This document shows positions 33,319 to 45,297 of a stretch of 64,000 bases of DNA, in pieces. Position numbers and translations under genes: made by a program. The notes under the pieces are model-generated. The model saw nothing but the letters and a program-made list of their open reading frames with translations. It did not search any database and had not been told where the DNA came from. The first letter of the stretch is position 1; the number at the start of each line of letters is the position of its first letter. Source of the DNA: Utricularia gibba (taxonomy: Eukaryota > Streptophyta > Magnoliopsida > Lamiales > Lentibulariaceae); contig CM007989.1 in NCBI GenBank assembly GCA_002189035.1, positions 5,797,001-5,861,000 of the forward strand. Reading direction: 5' to 3'.

Positions 33319-34597
33319 TCAAGAATCTGGAACAGTGGCAGTGGCAGTGGCAGCTGCGGGGCGTTTCATTGAAGCAGACTTGATCAAATGGTTGTAGCTT
33401 CCTTTTTCTTTGAATAGCTGTGAGAAATGAGGTTTGCAGTACAAGACTCCATCAAGGGCTGCATAGTTGGATGGAGACAGAGAACATCCGCCATGAGAAC
33501 ACTTGAAACATGACTTGTGATAGCTTTGGTTTTCCACGGTTACCTGAAAAATGCTTTGAAACATGAGACCCCCGGAGTCTAAACAGTAAACTTTAGACAT
33601 TAGAATCTTGTCAACAGTTAGTCTATCTTCCGCAAACCATACCTTCTCCAGAGGATAAGCAGTTTTGCCACAAGTTGCACATTTGTCTTGTGTTCCAGAA
33701 AACATTCCAGCTGCTTTGCTGGGAGATTTTGTCTGAAATTGCATTCAGCCAGTAGAAGAGATGAGGTGGGTGCACCTTTTCTTGTTGCTATTATAAATCT
33801 ACAACATACCAGCTGGGGAGGTAACTTCTCAGCAGACTTTGCAGCTACGAGAAATTGCATGTGGAGAGTACACCAAGCAAAACGTGAAACAAGGAAAAAA
33901 ATTCATAGCTAAGTAGGGGTATACACATACGTGATTGAAAATTCTTGCTGAAACTTCCGGTCTCCTTGAAAAGCTGCTCATAATGAGGCTTACAATATAG
34001 CACTCCCTCCATTGAAGAGTAACTGCTCAGCTGGGAGAAAGTTTCTTAATAGAATGAGATCTTGGTTATGTAGCTACATCAAAAACCAAAACGTACTTTG
34101 AACCTCTGAGGAAAAAGGTTCACTTTTGATAGCATGCGAGAAATGAGTGTAGTGTGCGTGTGTGGGTTTACTTATCGTAAAAGAACGAGAACTGGGCCAA
34201 CCAAGTATAAACCACAATTCTAATCATCAGAAGATATTAGTAGACTCGGTCCCAAGAATGATGTTTTGGTTTAAGTTTTAAGAAGATGAAACCTTTCAAA
34301 TACAGAACACATTTAGGACCACAAAGTTCGCAACTTGAGCAATACTTCACAGAAAAAAAAAAAAGAAAAAATCCCATTATGAAGCAGACAACTGAAGGAT
34401 GTACAAAAGTGAAGCTTTTCCGGATCAGGAGGAAACACAGAAAATTGTGAATCGGCGCAAACCTTGAGGGTGCCTTTGCAATGGGAGCATTTGAAGCAAG
34501 ACTTGTGATAACTGACTCCATCGGCTGATAAAAGCTCCACAGGATACACTGTCCTGCCACATGCCTTGCATTTCTGCTGAGTCCCAATAAAAGACAT
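33319..34597 (-). CDS. WLIM2: WLIM2-like LIM-domain protein, five exons
   Basis: Plant two-LIM proteins bind and bundle actin filaments in the cytoplasm and can shuttle to the nucleus. Exons: 34597-34463, 34030-33931, 33844-33810, 33732-33643, 33543-33319; all GT-AG, phases close, giving 194 residues, the normal length. LIM1 starts at residue 9 (QKCKACGRTVYPVELL...YHKSCFKCSHCKGTL...YCKPHYEQLF). A linker with SPAKSAEKLPPQLTKSPSK follows, then LIM2 (DKCATCGKTAYPLEK...YHKSCFKCSHGGCSLSPSNY...YCKPHFSQLF) and a tail with Ala/Thr repeats ending PDS. All metal-ligand Cys/His residues are visible. The MSFIGTQQKC start, the ELLSADGV motif and the long Ala-rich tail fit WLIM2 better than WLIM1. The large intron 1 (about 430 bp) is typical. 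Minus-strand upstream sequence to about 34740 is likely 5' untranslated. Confidence 0.93.
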
Positions 34598-37500
34598 ATC
34601 GACTGAAAACAAAATGCTATAGATCTGAGCCTTCGCTCGTTCAAAAACCCGAAAAAGCAACAGCTCGATTATGGGTTCTGCAAAGGATTGCGGATCTATA
34701 ATTGAGAAGCCTGCTGGATCAAATACTAACCGCGGCTAGAGAGACGTGTTTTTTGGTGTCGAAGTGCAGAAGAAACAAGCGCGAAAAGCGGAGCAGCGAA
34801 GCATCAGCGAAGGAACCACCACTACAGCATGTGAAGAAAAGTCATCAGCACAGATAGCCCGGAACCCAAATGAGTAGTCATGATGATGTGGATTGTAGAT
34901 AGATGGAATGGAATGGAAAGCTCTAAACCTACGCCAAGAGCAATTGGATACGTGAAAGAGGGAATAATCATCTTCTTTGTAAAAACTGCGACACTCTTTT
35001 AAACTCGTGCTACCATTTATCATATATTTGAATTTAATGAATTCAATTTGATCTAATTTCTTATAAAAATAAGTATTAAATATAATATTTTTAAATTACA
35101 GATTTTTAATATTTTATAAAATTTCTTGAATTAAACCAAAAAAAAATTATGCATCAAGAGTTTGATGAAAATTTTCATATTTTTAATATTTATTTTGTAA
35201 CATTAAATTAACTTAATATGAAGATTATGTAAAGTGAGTAAAAAAAGTAAAAAATGTTAACCCGAAAAATAATACAATCGAAAATGCTTATGTATTAACA
35301 AAAAAGATTTCACTATAAACTTAAAAATGAAAATAAGAAATTTGTTCAAAAAGATAACTCTAGAAAAGATGGTTTCCCCTCTTTTGGGGTACTTTCCTTT
35401 ACCAAAAGTCAATATTCCTTACTTTCATATTTTGATTTTACTTATATAAAGTAAGATGATAAGATAATACTTTCTTTTTCTACAATATTTTATTGACATT
35501 ATTCTTTGAAGCACCTAGATTTTTTCCTTTGTTAGGGAATGGTTATTGCCTTCATCTCAGACATTATAGTCTTATCTTGGTGGATGATACACACACAATC
35601 AAGTCGTTAGCATGGCATGGACTTGGGAGGTCACCCCAAAGGGAGTATGACTCAATTTGGAGAGCTTCCAATGGCATCACATTTAAATAGTCTCTTGGAT
35701 TAGGATACCCTAGGGATGGTGCATCATAATTGCATCCAATTAATTTTTGCATAAGAATCTAGACATATTTGATCTCTAAACCATTTTGCCTTCTCATTTC
35801 AAAAAAAAAAGGGGCAACGTGGGAGGGGAGTTCTCTCACCTTATTTGAATTTCAACAAATTTCACCAAGAAATCACTATCTTTTGCCACTCCTCAGTCTC
35901 TTTTTGTGTCAAGGAACTTCCAAGGTATTTCACCATCTTTTTTGATAGTTCTCTCTTATAAAGATTGTCAGAATTTTGTGACACGAAGGAAAAAATGACT
36001 TTTAATTTTTTTTTAATTTACCTTCAAAGCTCACTTGTCAACTTGGAAGTTGAGTTAAACTCTACCCAACAAAACTTGGAGAAGGGACATCATCAAAAAC
36101 CAAATAAGCCATGTCAGAATCGGGTTATCACTCCCCATATTGCTCAATAAGCATATGTAGTATATTCTCCTAATGAAGAGATATGCCGCTTTTGATAGAA
36201 GATAATGTCAGAGGATATATATAGAAAGGATAAAATTCAGTTTTATCAATAATCCTTTTTACATGTATATATTGATGGAAGAGAAGAAAAAAAAGATTCT
36301 TTACTCCTTGGACAAACTTAACTTCTAGAAAAGGGAGGTAAAACTCCAAGAAAAAAGGAAGACTCTATAACTAGTGTTAGTAAAAATGAGTATATTTTTT
36401 TGTTTTTTTCTTAACGTTTTCATAGTAAAATCTTTTTTACTATGTATAGTACACTAGATTTTTTTTTGTTTTCCAAGGTTATCATTTGTTTTCTCCTTTT
36501 TTGCTTGCCATAAATCTTCATAAAGTCTAAATGTTTTGCAATTTAATATTTGTTTACTCCATAGTGGTGCTATCTATGGGATTCAACTTGTCCCCTATTA
36601 ATTCCCCTCCAATGCGTTAACATCTCAAGTTTGAGTTCAACATTTTGGTTGGATTGCTATTAAAAAAGTAGCGATGACTATAAGCCTCACAAGCACCAAA
36701 TATGAGAAAAAAAACCTCTAGAGGGAGACCATTCTGGCTAATATAGCAAGATTGCTCCTCCGACCAAGCTTCCCTGAAACGTATGTTGCCTTATGTTTTG
36801 AGCATAGTAAAATATTGGCAAAGCTTTTTCTGAATGTCACCAAGAAATATTTGAGAATTGATATCAATCAGTTGGAAATAGCTAGAAATATGTTAGCTTA
36901 ATCAGATGAACACAATAGAGACTCCCAAAACCCCATGATAGAGATGATGTGCATACATACTATTGGGTGAAATAGAAACAATTGTATAGTTCATGAATGC
37001 GTAGTCTATAATATAAAATTATTAATATTACTACATGTACACTATGTCGCAAGTTATCGCATCTCATGCCACCCAAGGGATTTAAAGGCTAACTTTTCCC
37101 TTGCAAAGTGAAAATTATATCCTTGTCATGAAGATTGACTCCATCTCTAGAGAAACCTTAATTATTATTGGGTTCTTAATGATAGTAAATTGGAAGTAGC
37201 TCTAGTTCAAACTAGTAGCTTAATAAAGACAAACTCCCCTCTTTATGAAACATTGGTTAATATAGTAATTTCCTTTGGAGTTAAACATTTAAGAGGTTCA
37301 TTAAGACCCAGATTATGATCCTTTAGTCACACCAAATATGCTAGGATGACCAAGATCAAGTAGTATTAGTTTATCAAGTTTTTACTATCTCATTATGGAT
37401 AAGGTCATGTAGCAACTTCTCATTTTGAGGAAGAAATCCTGCTCTTTAAGGCCAACTTGTCATTCTACAATTAACATGCAATCACCCCTATGGGAAGGTG

Positions 37501-38039
37501 CTACTAAACTTTACCTCAGGGCATGAGCATTTCCTCCATTCCTAAGATTGTGAATTCATTATGGTTCACTCTCGGATTGTTTATTAAATCATTTTTTGGA
37601 GAATATCAATCAATGCTTTTGACATGATGCCCTGAATGGTGCACATGAAGATCAAATGCTCCACATGAGTAGGAATGGTGACCCTCAATGTGTATTAGGC
37701 TTAAGCAAGAGCCTACTATGAGTTGTAATAATGTAAGTCAATAGCCCAATAAGGTCACCAAAGAAGGAAAACTCAATAAGAGACAGGCTAGAACCCATAA
37801 GATACAAGGATGGTGATCTGCATCATGTCCAATTTTTGGACAAATGCTTCATTACCTTATGAAACTCATTTATGAGAAATGATGTTTTGGAGTCAAAATC
37901 AGCAAATTTATGAGTCATTATGTTTCACATTGAGACATCAAGCCTAATCTACTTATAAGCAAGGCCTTGCTAGAGATGTGACCAGGATACAATGAAAAGT
38001 ACATGTCTCAAAAGATTTATCTCATGATCAATGGGAAAA
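34598..38039. other. WLIM2 upstream region and AT-rich intergenic DNA
   Basis: 34598-35000 probably holds the 5' untranslated region and promoter of the minus-strand LIM gene. From 35030 the sequence is AT-rich. Between about 36560 and 38040 scattered phrases suggest badly eroded retrotransposon sequence upstream of the RNase H relic that starts near 38040; no frame or domain there can be supported on its own. Confidence 0.45.
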
Positions 38040-38561
38040 AATCTTGCCTTTTTTCAAGGTTCTATGGAAGACCAATCTTCTAGAATGGATGAGAAGTGCA
38101 AGAAGTCATTACTCAAAGAGTACATATAGGCTTTATTTGGAAAACTTAAGAATCAACTTTAGTGTGGAAAAGATGGTTCTATCATTAAAAATAATTGCAA
38201 TTAAATTGAAACCATACTTCGAAGAATGGACTATAAATATACACACCCATCTTCTTCTAAAAAAAATCCTATCGAAATTGAAGTTGGCATGAAGGGCAAT
38301 AAAATGTTCCATAGGATTAAGCATCATCGATATTGAGTTGATTCTAAGGAAGATCATCAAAGATTAGGTGTTATCAAACTTACTAGTAGAAATGGCACTC
38401 CAAACTTCTATGGGGTATCCTATTCATGCGGCTCTTAAATTATAATACTACTTAACCAAGGTAAGCATGCTGACATCCATTATGAAGAAGGTAGTAAGGT
38501 TTTATGAGACAACTACATCTATAAGCTTCGAATTCTCAAACTTATAGATGAGAACAACTAC
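38040..38561 (+). pseudogene. Older Ty3/gypsy RNase H relic (5' side of nested insertion)
   Basis: In mixed plus-strand frames one reads YRLYLENLRINFSVEK, then LKIIAIKLKPYFEEWTINI, then IKCSIGLSIIDIEL. This is the order of the gypsy RNase H tail (Y-S-x-x-E-K---L-R-P-Y-F---H-T-I---W-A-I-E-L-S-E-F-D-I). Frame changes and stops are frequent. The relic stops at 38561, where the target duplication of the Tat element begins, and the integrase part continues on the far side at 45298. Confidence 0.6.
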
Positions 38562-38566
38562 ATCTA

Positions 38567-39089
38567 TGTTAAGGGTGAGAATCGGCACAAGAGTTGGAAC
38601 CGATTTTCAGGTTACGGAGTTCACCAGACGCGTCGAATCCAGGTGTGGGTTTTAAGCTTCGTTTGATGCGTTTAAAAAAAATAAGGAAGGACGAAGGTCT
38701 TTTACGTTGAAACCGTTGGAGGACGGGAAAACTACGGAGCTATCAGAGCTCGCCGGAGAATATCTTCACTAGATGGGAGTAAAAAAAAAAAATACAGGTT
38801 GAAGGGTTGAGAGCCGAACCCTTTTCTCTTTAGAACTTCTCCTATTTATAGAAGAGGTCGATCCGATCGAATCATGAATTCTGAAGCGGCCGGATGCTTT
38901 CCATGCCTGCTGTACCTGCTGCGAACCTACCCTTGGTAAATCGGCGACTGCTCTGCTATTGCTGTAATTTGTCCGAAACGGCCGCTTCTGACAAACCCTG
39001 ACAATTATCGGTCTGTCGGCCTGCACCAAGGTGTCAGTTTTGGCCACTTTTTAGTAATCGATTAGCCAGGCCCGAATTAGACCCGATCA
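38567..39089 (-). repeat. 3' LTR of the Tat element
   Basis: In plus coordinates it begins tgttaagggtgaga and ends agacccgatca. It aligns with 44749-45292, sharing the tttatagaagaggtcgat and gacaaaccctgaca blocks. It starts TG and ends CA on the minus strand. Confidence 0.85.
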
Positions 39090-39102
39090 TTCAGCCCCTC
39101 TG
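39090..39102 (-). other. Polypurine tract of the Tat element
   Basis: Immediately inside the 3' LTR the minus strand reads cagaggggctgaa, a purine-rich stretch in the position where plus-strand DNA synthesis is primed. Confidence 0.65.
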
Positions 39103-39596
39103 ATTCGCCGATATTGGCCTTTTTAAGGTAGATCGGTGAATTAGAATTACTACTACACCGCTTTCGAGCTTGTCGTTTTTCCATGGGTGGGTCTCAAACC
39201 GATTTAGACTAACTTCTATGCCACGCCTCACCTCCCGGGCGCTCCACACTTTTTCCCGCTCGTTTTGGGTATCTCAAACGACACGACGTTTCGACTTCCG
39301 AGTATCTCTCCTATAAATCCATGCTTCTTCAGTCATTTCTTCCCTTTATTCTTTCTTCTTGCTTGCGATATTTCTATGCTACTCGTGCTTTGCCGCGTTC
39401 GCCGCCGTGTTAACCACCGGAAACTGCAAATTCTTCAGGTATCCGCACCTTCTTCGTATCTTTTCTCTGCATTCCTGGGTTAGTTCTGCGCTCCGCTAAG
39501 TTTTTGAGATCCTGATTTCCGCTCCCTCCATGGGTTTCTGTTTTTTCTTCGCCCCCCCTTTGCAACTTCCTCTCCTCTTTGATTCTCAAAAACAAG

Positions 39597-41389
39597 ATGG
39601 GCAGAAAATCTAGCGCACTGAACATCTCTGCAGTTCGTTCCAAGTACTCGATTCCGGAGGAGTACATTTCTCAGGCCAGGGACGCCCAGATTCCCTAGGG
39701 GTCTGGAGAAAGGCCTCTTCCCTGTTTTAGTCTCCCCATCCCCATTGCCTATTTGGAAAGCGGCCTCCGATTTCCGCTCCATCCCCTACTCATTCAGTTT
39801 CTTCACATGTTTGCCATCCCCCTCTACTACCTGGCCCCAAATTCGATTTTCTGTTTTACTACCTTCTTATTCTACTCGGCAAGTATGGATCCAGCAATGA
39901 CCCTGGTGGATTTCTTCCAGCTCTTTAAAGTTGTAGTCCGAAAAGCTAAGCCACCGATGCATGGGCGTGCTCACTTTCAATTTCGTCGGTTCGAAGACAA
40001 TCTCGATTTCATCGTTAAACCTCCCGACACTCACCACGACTGGTGGTTTTCTTTCATTTGGGTTGCTCCTCCCATAGGAGCTAGATGGAACTTCTCGATT
40101 AAGCCTCCCAGTCCCTTTGAGATCAAACCATTCGGCCGCTTTCGTCCTTCTAATGATTTTCGAAGAGATGTGTATCGAAGGCTCAACAAATGCTCTGTGA
40201 AATACGAGTCCCAGTCCCAAATGCTCTCGCGAGATACATTGACTGCTTGTGGGATCCTTGGCCACACTCGGGGCAGGCCATGGTTCGATTTCATCATTCC
40301 CCCGGGTTCTGAGTTAGAGTTTCGTCATCTCTTTCAATCTCCACCCAATATAACTGTCATTTCTGGTACACCTCCCACTTCCAATCCGACAATTTCATTT
40401 CCCTCTGATCCGATTCTTGAATCTTTTGCTCGCCCTTCACCTCTAAAGAAAAGAAAAAGGGTTAAAGTTTGGATGCAGAAACCTTCTAAAAGGCACAGAG
40501 TAGTCAGGTTCTACCTCCCCGAATTGCGGTATTTTTATGACATTTCACCATCCTTTCAATTTTCGAATGTAGCTGAGGAAATAGCAGGAGAACCGCCTTA
40601 TAGGATTCGGTGATGGCCCGTTTCTCTACCGAGATGCAAAGGGCGCAAGAGTCTGATGCCGCCCCTTCCCTTCAGGTTCGTTTTATATGAACCGTTATGT
40701 TGGGTTCCCAATTTTATCTCGTTAACTCTCCTTCTAGGCCAGATCCCCGGAGGCTCAGTCGGATGCTGGCGATCACGTTTCAGAGGGGGATCAGATGATT
40801 GAGGTCTCCGAGACTCGGGAGTCCACTCCTCCTCCTCCAATGAGGAAGGGAAAAGAGAAACTCTTCGCTTCTACTGATCCTGCTGAACTCCTGATTCTTG
40901 GTACAGGACCCTTCTCGGCTGATGCCTCTACATCAACTCCTCCGAATGAAAGGAGGGATTCTCCCCTTGCTAATGAGGTAAGGGAAGATCCTGCTCTTTT
41001 GCCATCGTCGTTTCCCCCTGAGCTGCAAAGGGCCTTGGAAGAAGCGATCCCAAGTCTCTCAGGGGTCCAGCTGGAGGTCATACTCATGGGAATTTGACAA
41101 GTTTTCCTCTTCTTCTTTTTTGGAGTTGTGCATAGCTAGTTTCTAACTTAACGGTCTTTTTAGGCTCTTACTTTTGGATGGGGCGTGGCCAAGGAGATGG
41201 GGTCTCATTTGGAGGAAGGATGAGAATATGCTGGATGTTATCATGGATGATTATCTTGCTCCCGAACTCGGATTTGAGGCTGATCGGGAACGCCTAACTA
41301 CGATCATTCGGGCTAGGATCAGGCAGGAGAATGACGCCAAGCTAAGAGCTAGGATGGAGGCAGGGAATAAGAATCTCACTGTGATATAA
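39597..41389 (+). pseudogene. Antisense ORF of the Tat element (PF04195-type protein), disrupted
   Basis: Runs opposite to gag-pol. The first segment starts MGRKSSALNISAVRSKY at 39597, has a TAG at 39696-39698, and continues with GLRFPLHPLLIQFLHMF and PLYYLAPNS, the signature of the putative gypsy-type transposon family PF04195, to a TGA at 40611-40613. An overlapping ATG at 40613 opens a second frame (MARFSTEMQRAQESD). A donor gttcg after 40675 and an acceptor ttctag before 40739 join it to ARSPEAQSDAGDH, which runs to about 41080. A third piece (TFGWGVAKEMGSHLEE, then in another frame LDVIMDDYLAPELGFEADRERL) ends at 41389. The function of these antisense proteins is unknown. It is not a host gene: it sits inside the element between pol and LTR. 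Confidence 0.7.
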
Positions 41390-43193
41390 ATATGCTCCCA
41401 GTCCCGTTGTAAGGTGAACCGTCAACATACATGGCCCATCGGTCATTAGTTTCCACGAATCGGTCGATGGGCCTGGTCATCTCAACTACAAAATTGGCTA
41501 GAGCTGGGCTTTTATCGTCGTTTTCGACCTGAATTCGATATCCATTGTGGTTAACTCGACCGCTCATTTGATGACCCTGCTAGAAATTTCGGGTCGAGAC
41601 AGAATATTCTTCAATGGCTGATTGGTGAATACCACAATGTGCCGATCTTGGAAATACGATTTCAGCTTAGTGGCTGCCATTTTCAGAGCCAGGATGAATT
41701 TTTCGATCACTGTGTATCAGGTTTCAGCCAGTCACAAAACCTTGCTCACACAATGCACAGGCAGATGTGTTTCTCCTGAGATAGTTAAAACTGCGCTTAC
41801 TGCAACGGGCGATATTGATAAATAGAGCCCTAGGGGCTCCCCTTCCTTTGGAGCCACCAGAAGTGGTGGCGATGAGAGATATTTTTTGAGCTTCTCAAAG
41901 GCAATCCTACAATCCTTGTTCCATTCTAAAGTATTTCCCTTTCATAGAGCCTTGAACGAGATATGAAACGGCTGAGGGCAGCCAATTTACCCGTGAGACT
42001 CTGATACTCCTTGATTGTCCTTGGGGGTTACATTTCACATATTGCCTTAATCTTCTCGGGGTCCAACAATGACATCTACCCGTTTTTCTATCTTTGGTAA
42101 GGGGTAGGGGTCCCTCTCGCAACAGGCATTGAGGTTGGTGAAGTCCACACACATTCTCCATTTCCCCTCAGGCTTTAGGACTACGACCGGGTTGGCTACC
42201 CATTCGGAGTACTGAATCTCCTTCATGTAGTCGGTTTCCAGTAGCTCTCTCATTTTCTCTTTGATAATCCGACACTTTTCTTCGGAGAAATGCCGTTGTT
42301 TTTGCCGAATCGGCTTTGCCCCCGAGTAGGTATCAATGTGATGCTCAAAGTTGTGCTACAAAGTCTGCAGCAGTCCAGGAAAAAATATCGACATTCTTTC
42401 TTAGAAGTTGCGCTAACCGTTTCTCAAAGTTGGCGTTCAAGTTGATGCCAACGTGGGTCGTTTTCTGTGTATCTCCGAGTACTAACTGCAGTGACTTGTA
42501 TCCCACCGATTCCATTGCTTGCCTGAGAGGTTCCCGGGGTTCCTTTTCCACCATCATTATCCTGGGTTTCTTTGCACAAGAGTCTCGACAAGAGGACACA
42601 TAACAGGATCGGGCGGTCAGTTGGTCAATATCCAGCGTATAGATGCCCCCTTGTGTTGGGAGCTTAACTTTCAGATGCATAGTTGAGGGTAACATAGCAA
42701 ATTGGTTGATGCCGGGTCGGTCGAGAATGATTTTGTATGAAACCTCCGAATCCAGTATCAAGAATTCCAGCCTTTCCATCCAGTTTCGGCCTGCAGCACC
42801 AAATTTTACAGGTAATGTCATTTTTCTGACTGTCTGTACGGCCCATTGATCGAAGGCGTATAACTCCATGCGAATCGGGCGAATATCCCCCTCCTTAGAT
42901 GATGCGAGTAACTCGGCAACCTCTTTCTTCATAATGTTGCAGGAGCATCTCTAATCAATGAGAATCCTTCTTACCTTGGTGCTTTTGCATGTCCCAGCTA
43001 CCACCAAAGGTTCATTTCGTGTGGCTGGGCGACGGGAATGTCTCTTTCGGAGAAGTTGATATCTTCTTTTTTCCCAAGAAGCTCTTTCGGTTTGATTTTT
43101 CCCGATTTCGAACACTTCTCCCTTTCTTATTTCTTCCAAGTACCTTTTCCTTGCTTTTCCCAATTCGTTGACTTCGGTGCCTCTGGATACCAT
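41376..43193 (-). pseudogene. Tat pol: protease, truncated reverse transcriptase, RNase H
   Basis: On the minus strand a protease-like region (about 43190-42350) has KVRRILID followed by a TAG at 42951-42953 and CSCNIM, so the aspartate catalytic triplet is lost; EVSYKIILDRPGIN follows. Reverse transcriptase begins near 42253 (YMKEIQYSEWVANPVVVLKPEG and KWRMCVDFTNLNACCERDPYPLP). It then jumps within about 100 bp to the connection region LTGKLAALSRFISRS, so the palm with its Y-x-D-D motif is deleted. RNase H-like pieces follow in mixed frames, ending with RWAMYVDGSPYNGTGSIFIS near 41390. No integrase is present before the antisense ORF. Confidence 0.75.
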
Positions 43194-43243
43194 GTGGATT
43201 TCCCGAACATAGGGGGGACTACCTTGTGCCCGGTCGGCGTTTC

Positions 43244-44770
43244 TTAAACTTTCCGGTCTGTCCTGTTCCCTTTCGGAGTTCTGGCCTTTATTGGCGCATG
43301 GGGCCCCCCTGGTGGTTTTAGAGGGAATTTCTGATACCGGCTTCCTTCATTCCTTGAGTGTTCGTTACGTCCCCACTTTCGCGCTGTTCTTTGCATGAGG
43401 TCTTGGGTCACATCGTTCACCCCAATGTCGGCATGATATTGCTTGATCATCTTTTTCATCACCCGGCAGTAGGCAGTATCGTGCCCTGTCTTCTTGTGTA
43501 TCTCACAATATGTGTTCGTTTTGATCGGTCCCACCTGATACACTTCGCGGCATTTATTCGGTCGGGGGACCCCGTTGGGCTGTACTTCTTGCTGCAATAC
43601 CGGCCAGATTTCTACACGAATTTTCATTTCGGCTCTGAGGTTTTCATCGACTCGGATGTATTTCATGATCTTTCTCAGCAATTCCCCAAGGTTCTTTGGT
43701 GGGGATTTACACAGGCTCTACCCCAATTTGGACGTTCATAGGGCTCGCTTCATTATTTCAAATCTTTCCTTCAAATCCAGATGAACATCTTGTGCTAAGC
43801 AATTGAATCGGTCGATGGTTCTTCTCAAGCTCTCTTTTCGGTGGTCATACCGAATAGAATAAAGTGCTGCTTTTGAAGGTGGAGCTTCGATGTTGACAGC
43901 GTATCGGGTAGTGAAGAGCAACACCAACTCCCGATAAGATCCCACACTACATGGTTCTAACTTCTTGAACCGAGTCTTTGCTCCATTTTGGAGCGAGCAA
44001 GGGAACAACTTACATTTCATGGCCTCCGAATACCGGACCGTGGCCATCCTCATGTCGAAGTCAGTCACATGGGATATGGGGTCCCCTTTTCCGTCATACA
44101 TGGGTAATTCGTCGGGGACCCAAAATCCCCTCTCTGGTTCCTCCCTGATTAATTCATCCGAGAAGGGGTCAAAACATAGCGCTAGAGTACCAGCTGCTCC
44201 TTCAACACTGCTTCTCAAGGCTAGGTCGATATCGATCATAACGTCCCCTCTTCCAGTGCACACGTTCTAATCAAAGGCATCCCTGAAGCCCTTACTCTCT
44301 CTTCCTTTGGGCAGCATTTGTCTGCCAATAAGTTTTCTTCTCTCACGAATTTGGTCTAATTCTCTTTTTAGCTCCTGGCTCATAGATAAGTTGGTTGCAC
44401 CTCTACCTTCGCAACATCTCCTCCTCGGTTTCGGATTCAGTCTCCGTGTCAGGGGGTATTCCGGAACTAGAGGTTGTTTTTCAGTCCTTCGTGCGGTTTC
44501 GGGCGTTCCCTCCTGTTTGTTGGAGTTCAACCTCGAAGATGCCTTAAAGTCGGAGAAAATTTCCATCACAAGTATTTTCAGTTGTTCCCTACTGATGATC
44601 ATGAGGCCGGGGTCTTGTACGCCGGCACTTCCTTCGTTGTCGGACTTGGTGGCCATGTTATTTTCCGCCATGATGGATGTTTGATGAGCGGCTTCTGTGG
44701 ATTTCTCGAGTGGGACAATAGATCTTGCCCCATGGTAGGCGCCAAAAATGCGAAGGGTGAAAATTGGCAC
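43244..44770 (-). pseudogene. Tat gag
   Basis: The first frame (44770-44267) begins within the leader and has a hydrophilic N-terminal part. The second (44263-43736) contains the retrotransposon gag core: LPMYDGKGDPISHVTDFDMRM, MKCKLFPCSLQNGAKTRFKK and SYRELVLLFTTRY. The third (43681-43244) has the zinc-knuckle-like YCEIHKKTGHDTAYCRVM. Breaks between frames show it is not functional. Confidence 0.8.
44727..44744 (-). other. Primer binding site of the Tat element
   Basis: Just inside the 5' LTR the minus strand reads TGGCGCCTACCATGGGGC after a short T spacer. Tat- and Athila-type plant elements have primer sites beginning TGGCGCC. The matching tRNA was not verified. Confidence 0.65.
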
Positions 44771-45292
44771 TGGAGTCGGAACCGATTTTTAGGTTACGGA
44801 GTTTGCCAGAAGTGTCAAATCCGAATGTGGGTTTTAAGCTTTGTTTGATGTGTTTAATGAAAATAAGGAAGGACAAAGGTTTTTTACGTAGAAACCGTCG
44901 GAGGACGAGAAAATCACGGAGCTATTGGAGGTCATTGGAAAATATCTTCACTAGAAGGGAGTAAAAAAAAAAACACAGGTCGGAGGGCTGAGAGCTGAAC
45001 TCTTTTCTCTTTAGAACTTCCTCTATTTATAGAAGAGGTCGATCTGATTGAATCATGAATTCTGTAGCGGCCGGCTGCTTCCCGTGCCTGTTGTACACAC
45101 TACGATCCTGCCCTTGGATAACTGCCGATAGCTCTGCTATTTCCGTAATTTGGCTACTTTTCAATCTATTCGAAATGACCGCTTTTGACAAACCCTGACA
45201 GTTATCGGTCTATCAGCCTGCGCTAGGGTGTCAGAACATCTTTTGGCCACTTTTTAGTAACCGATTAGCTAGGCCCGATTTAGACCCCATCA
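44749..45292 (-). repeat. 5' LTR of the Tat element
   Basis: Starts TGATGGGGTCTAAATCGGG on the minus strand at 45292 and ends CCCTTCGCA at 44749. A TATA-like tatttatag is near 45025 in plus coordinates. Homologous to 38567-39089. Confidence 0.85.
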
Positions 45293-45297
45293 ATCTA

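Larger units (their letters stand above)
38567..45292 (-). mobile_element. Tat-lineage Ty3/gypsy retrotransposon with antisense ORF, nested in an older gypsy
   Basis: The element is 6726 bp, minus strand, flanked by perfect ATCTA duplications (38562-38566 and 45293-45297). The 5' LTR is 44749-45292 (544 bp) and the 3' LTR 38567-39089 (523 bp), clearly homologous but diverged. Order on the minus strand: primer site, gag, protease, truncated reverse transcriptase, RNase H; integrase is missing. A multi-exon-like ORF on the opposite strand lies between pol and the 3' LTR, as known for Tat-lineage elements such as Grande and Retand. The LTR divergence and many stops indicate an old, dead copy. 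Confidence 0.88.

Noticed and set aside
39753-40613. 286-codon open frame as a host gene
   Set aside because: It lies inside the Tat retrotransposon between pol and the 3' LTR and has the PF04195-type signature, so it is the element's antisense ORF.
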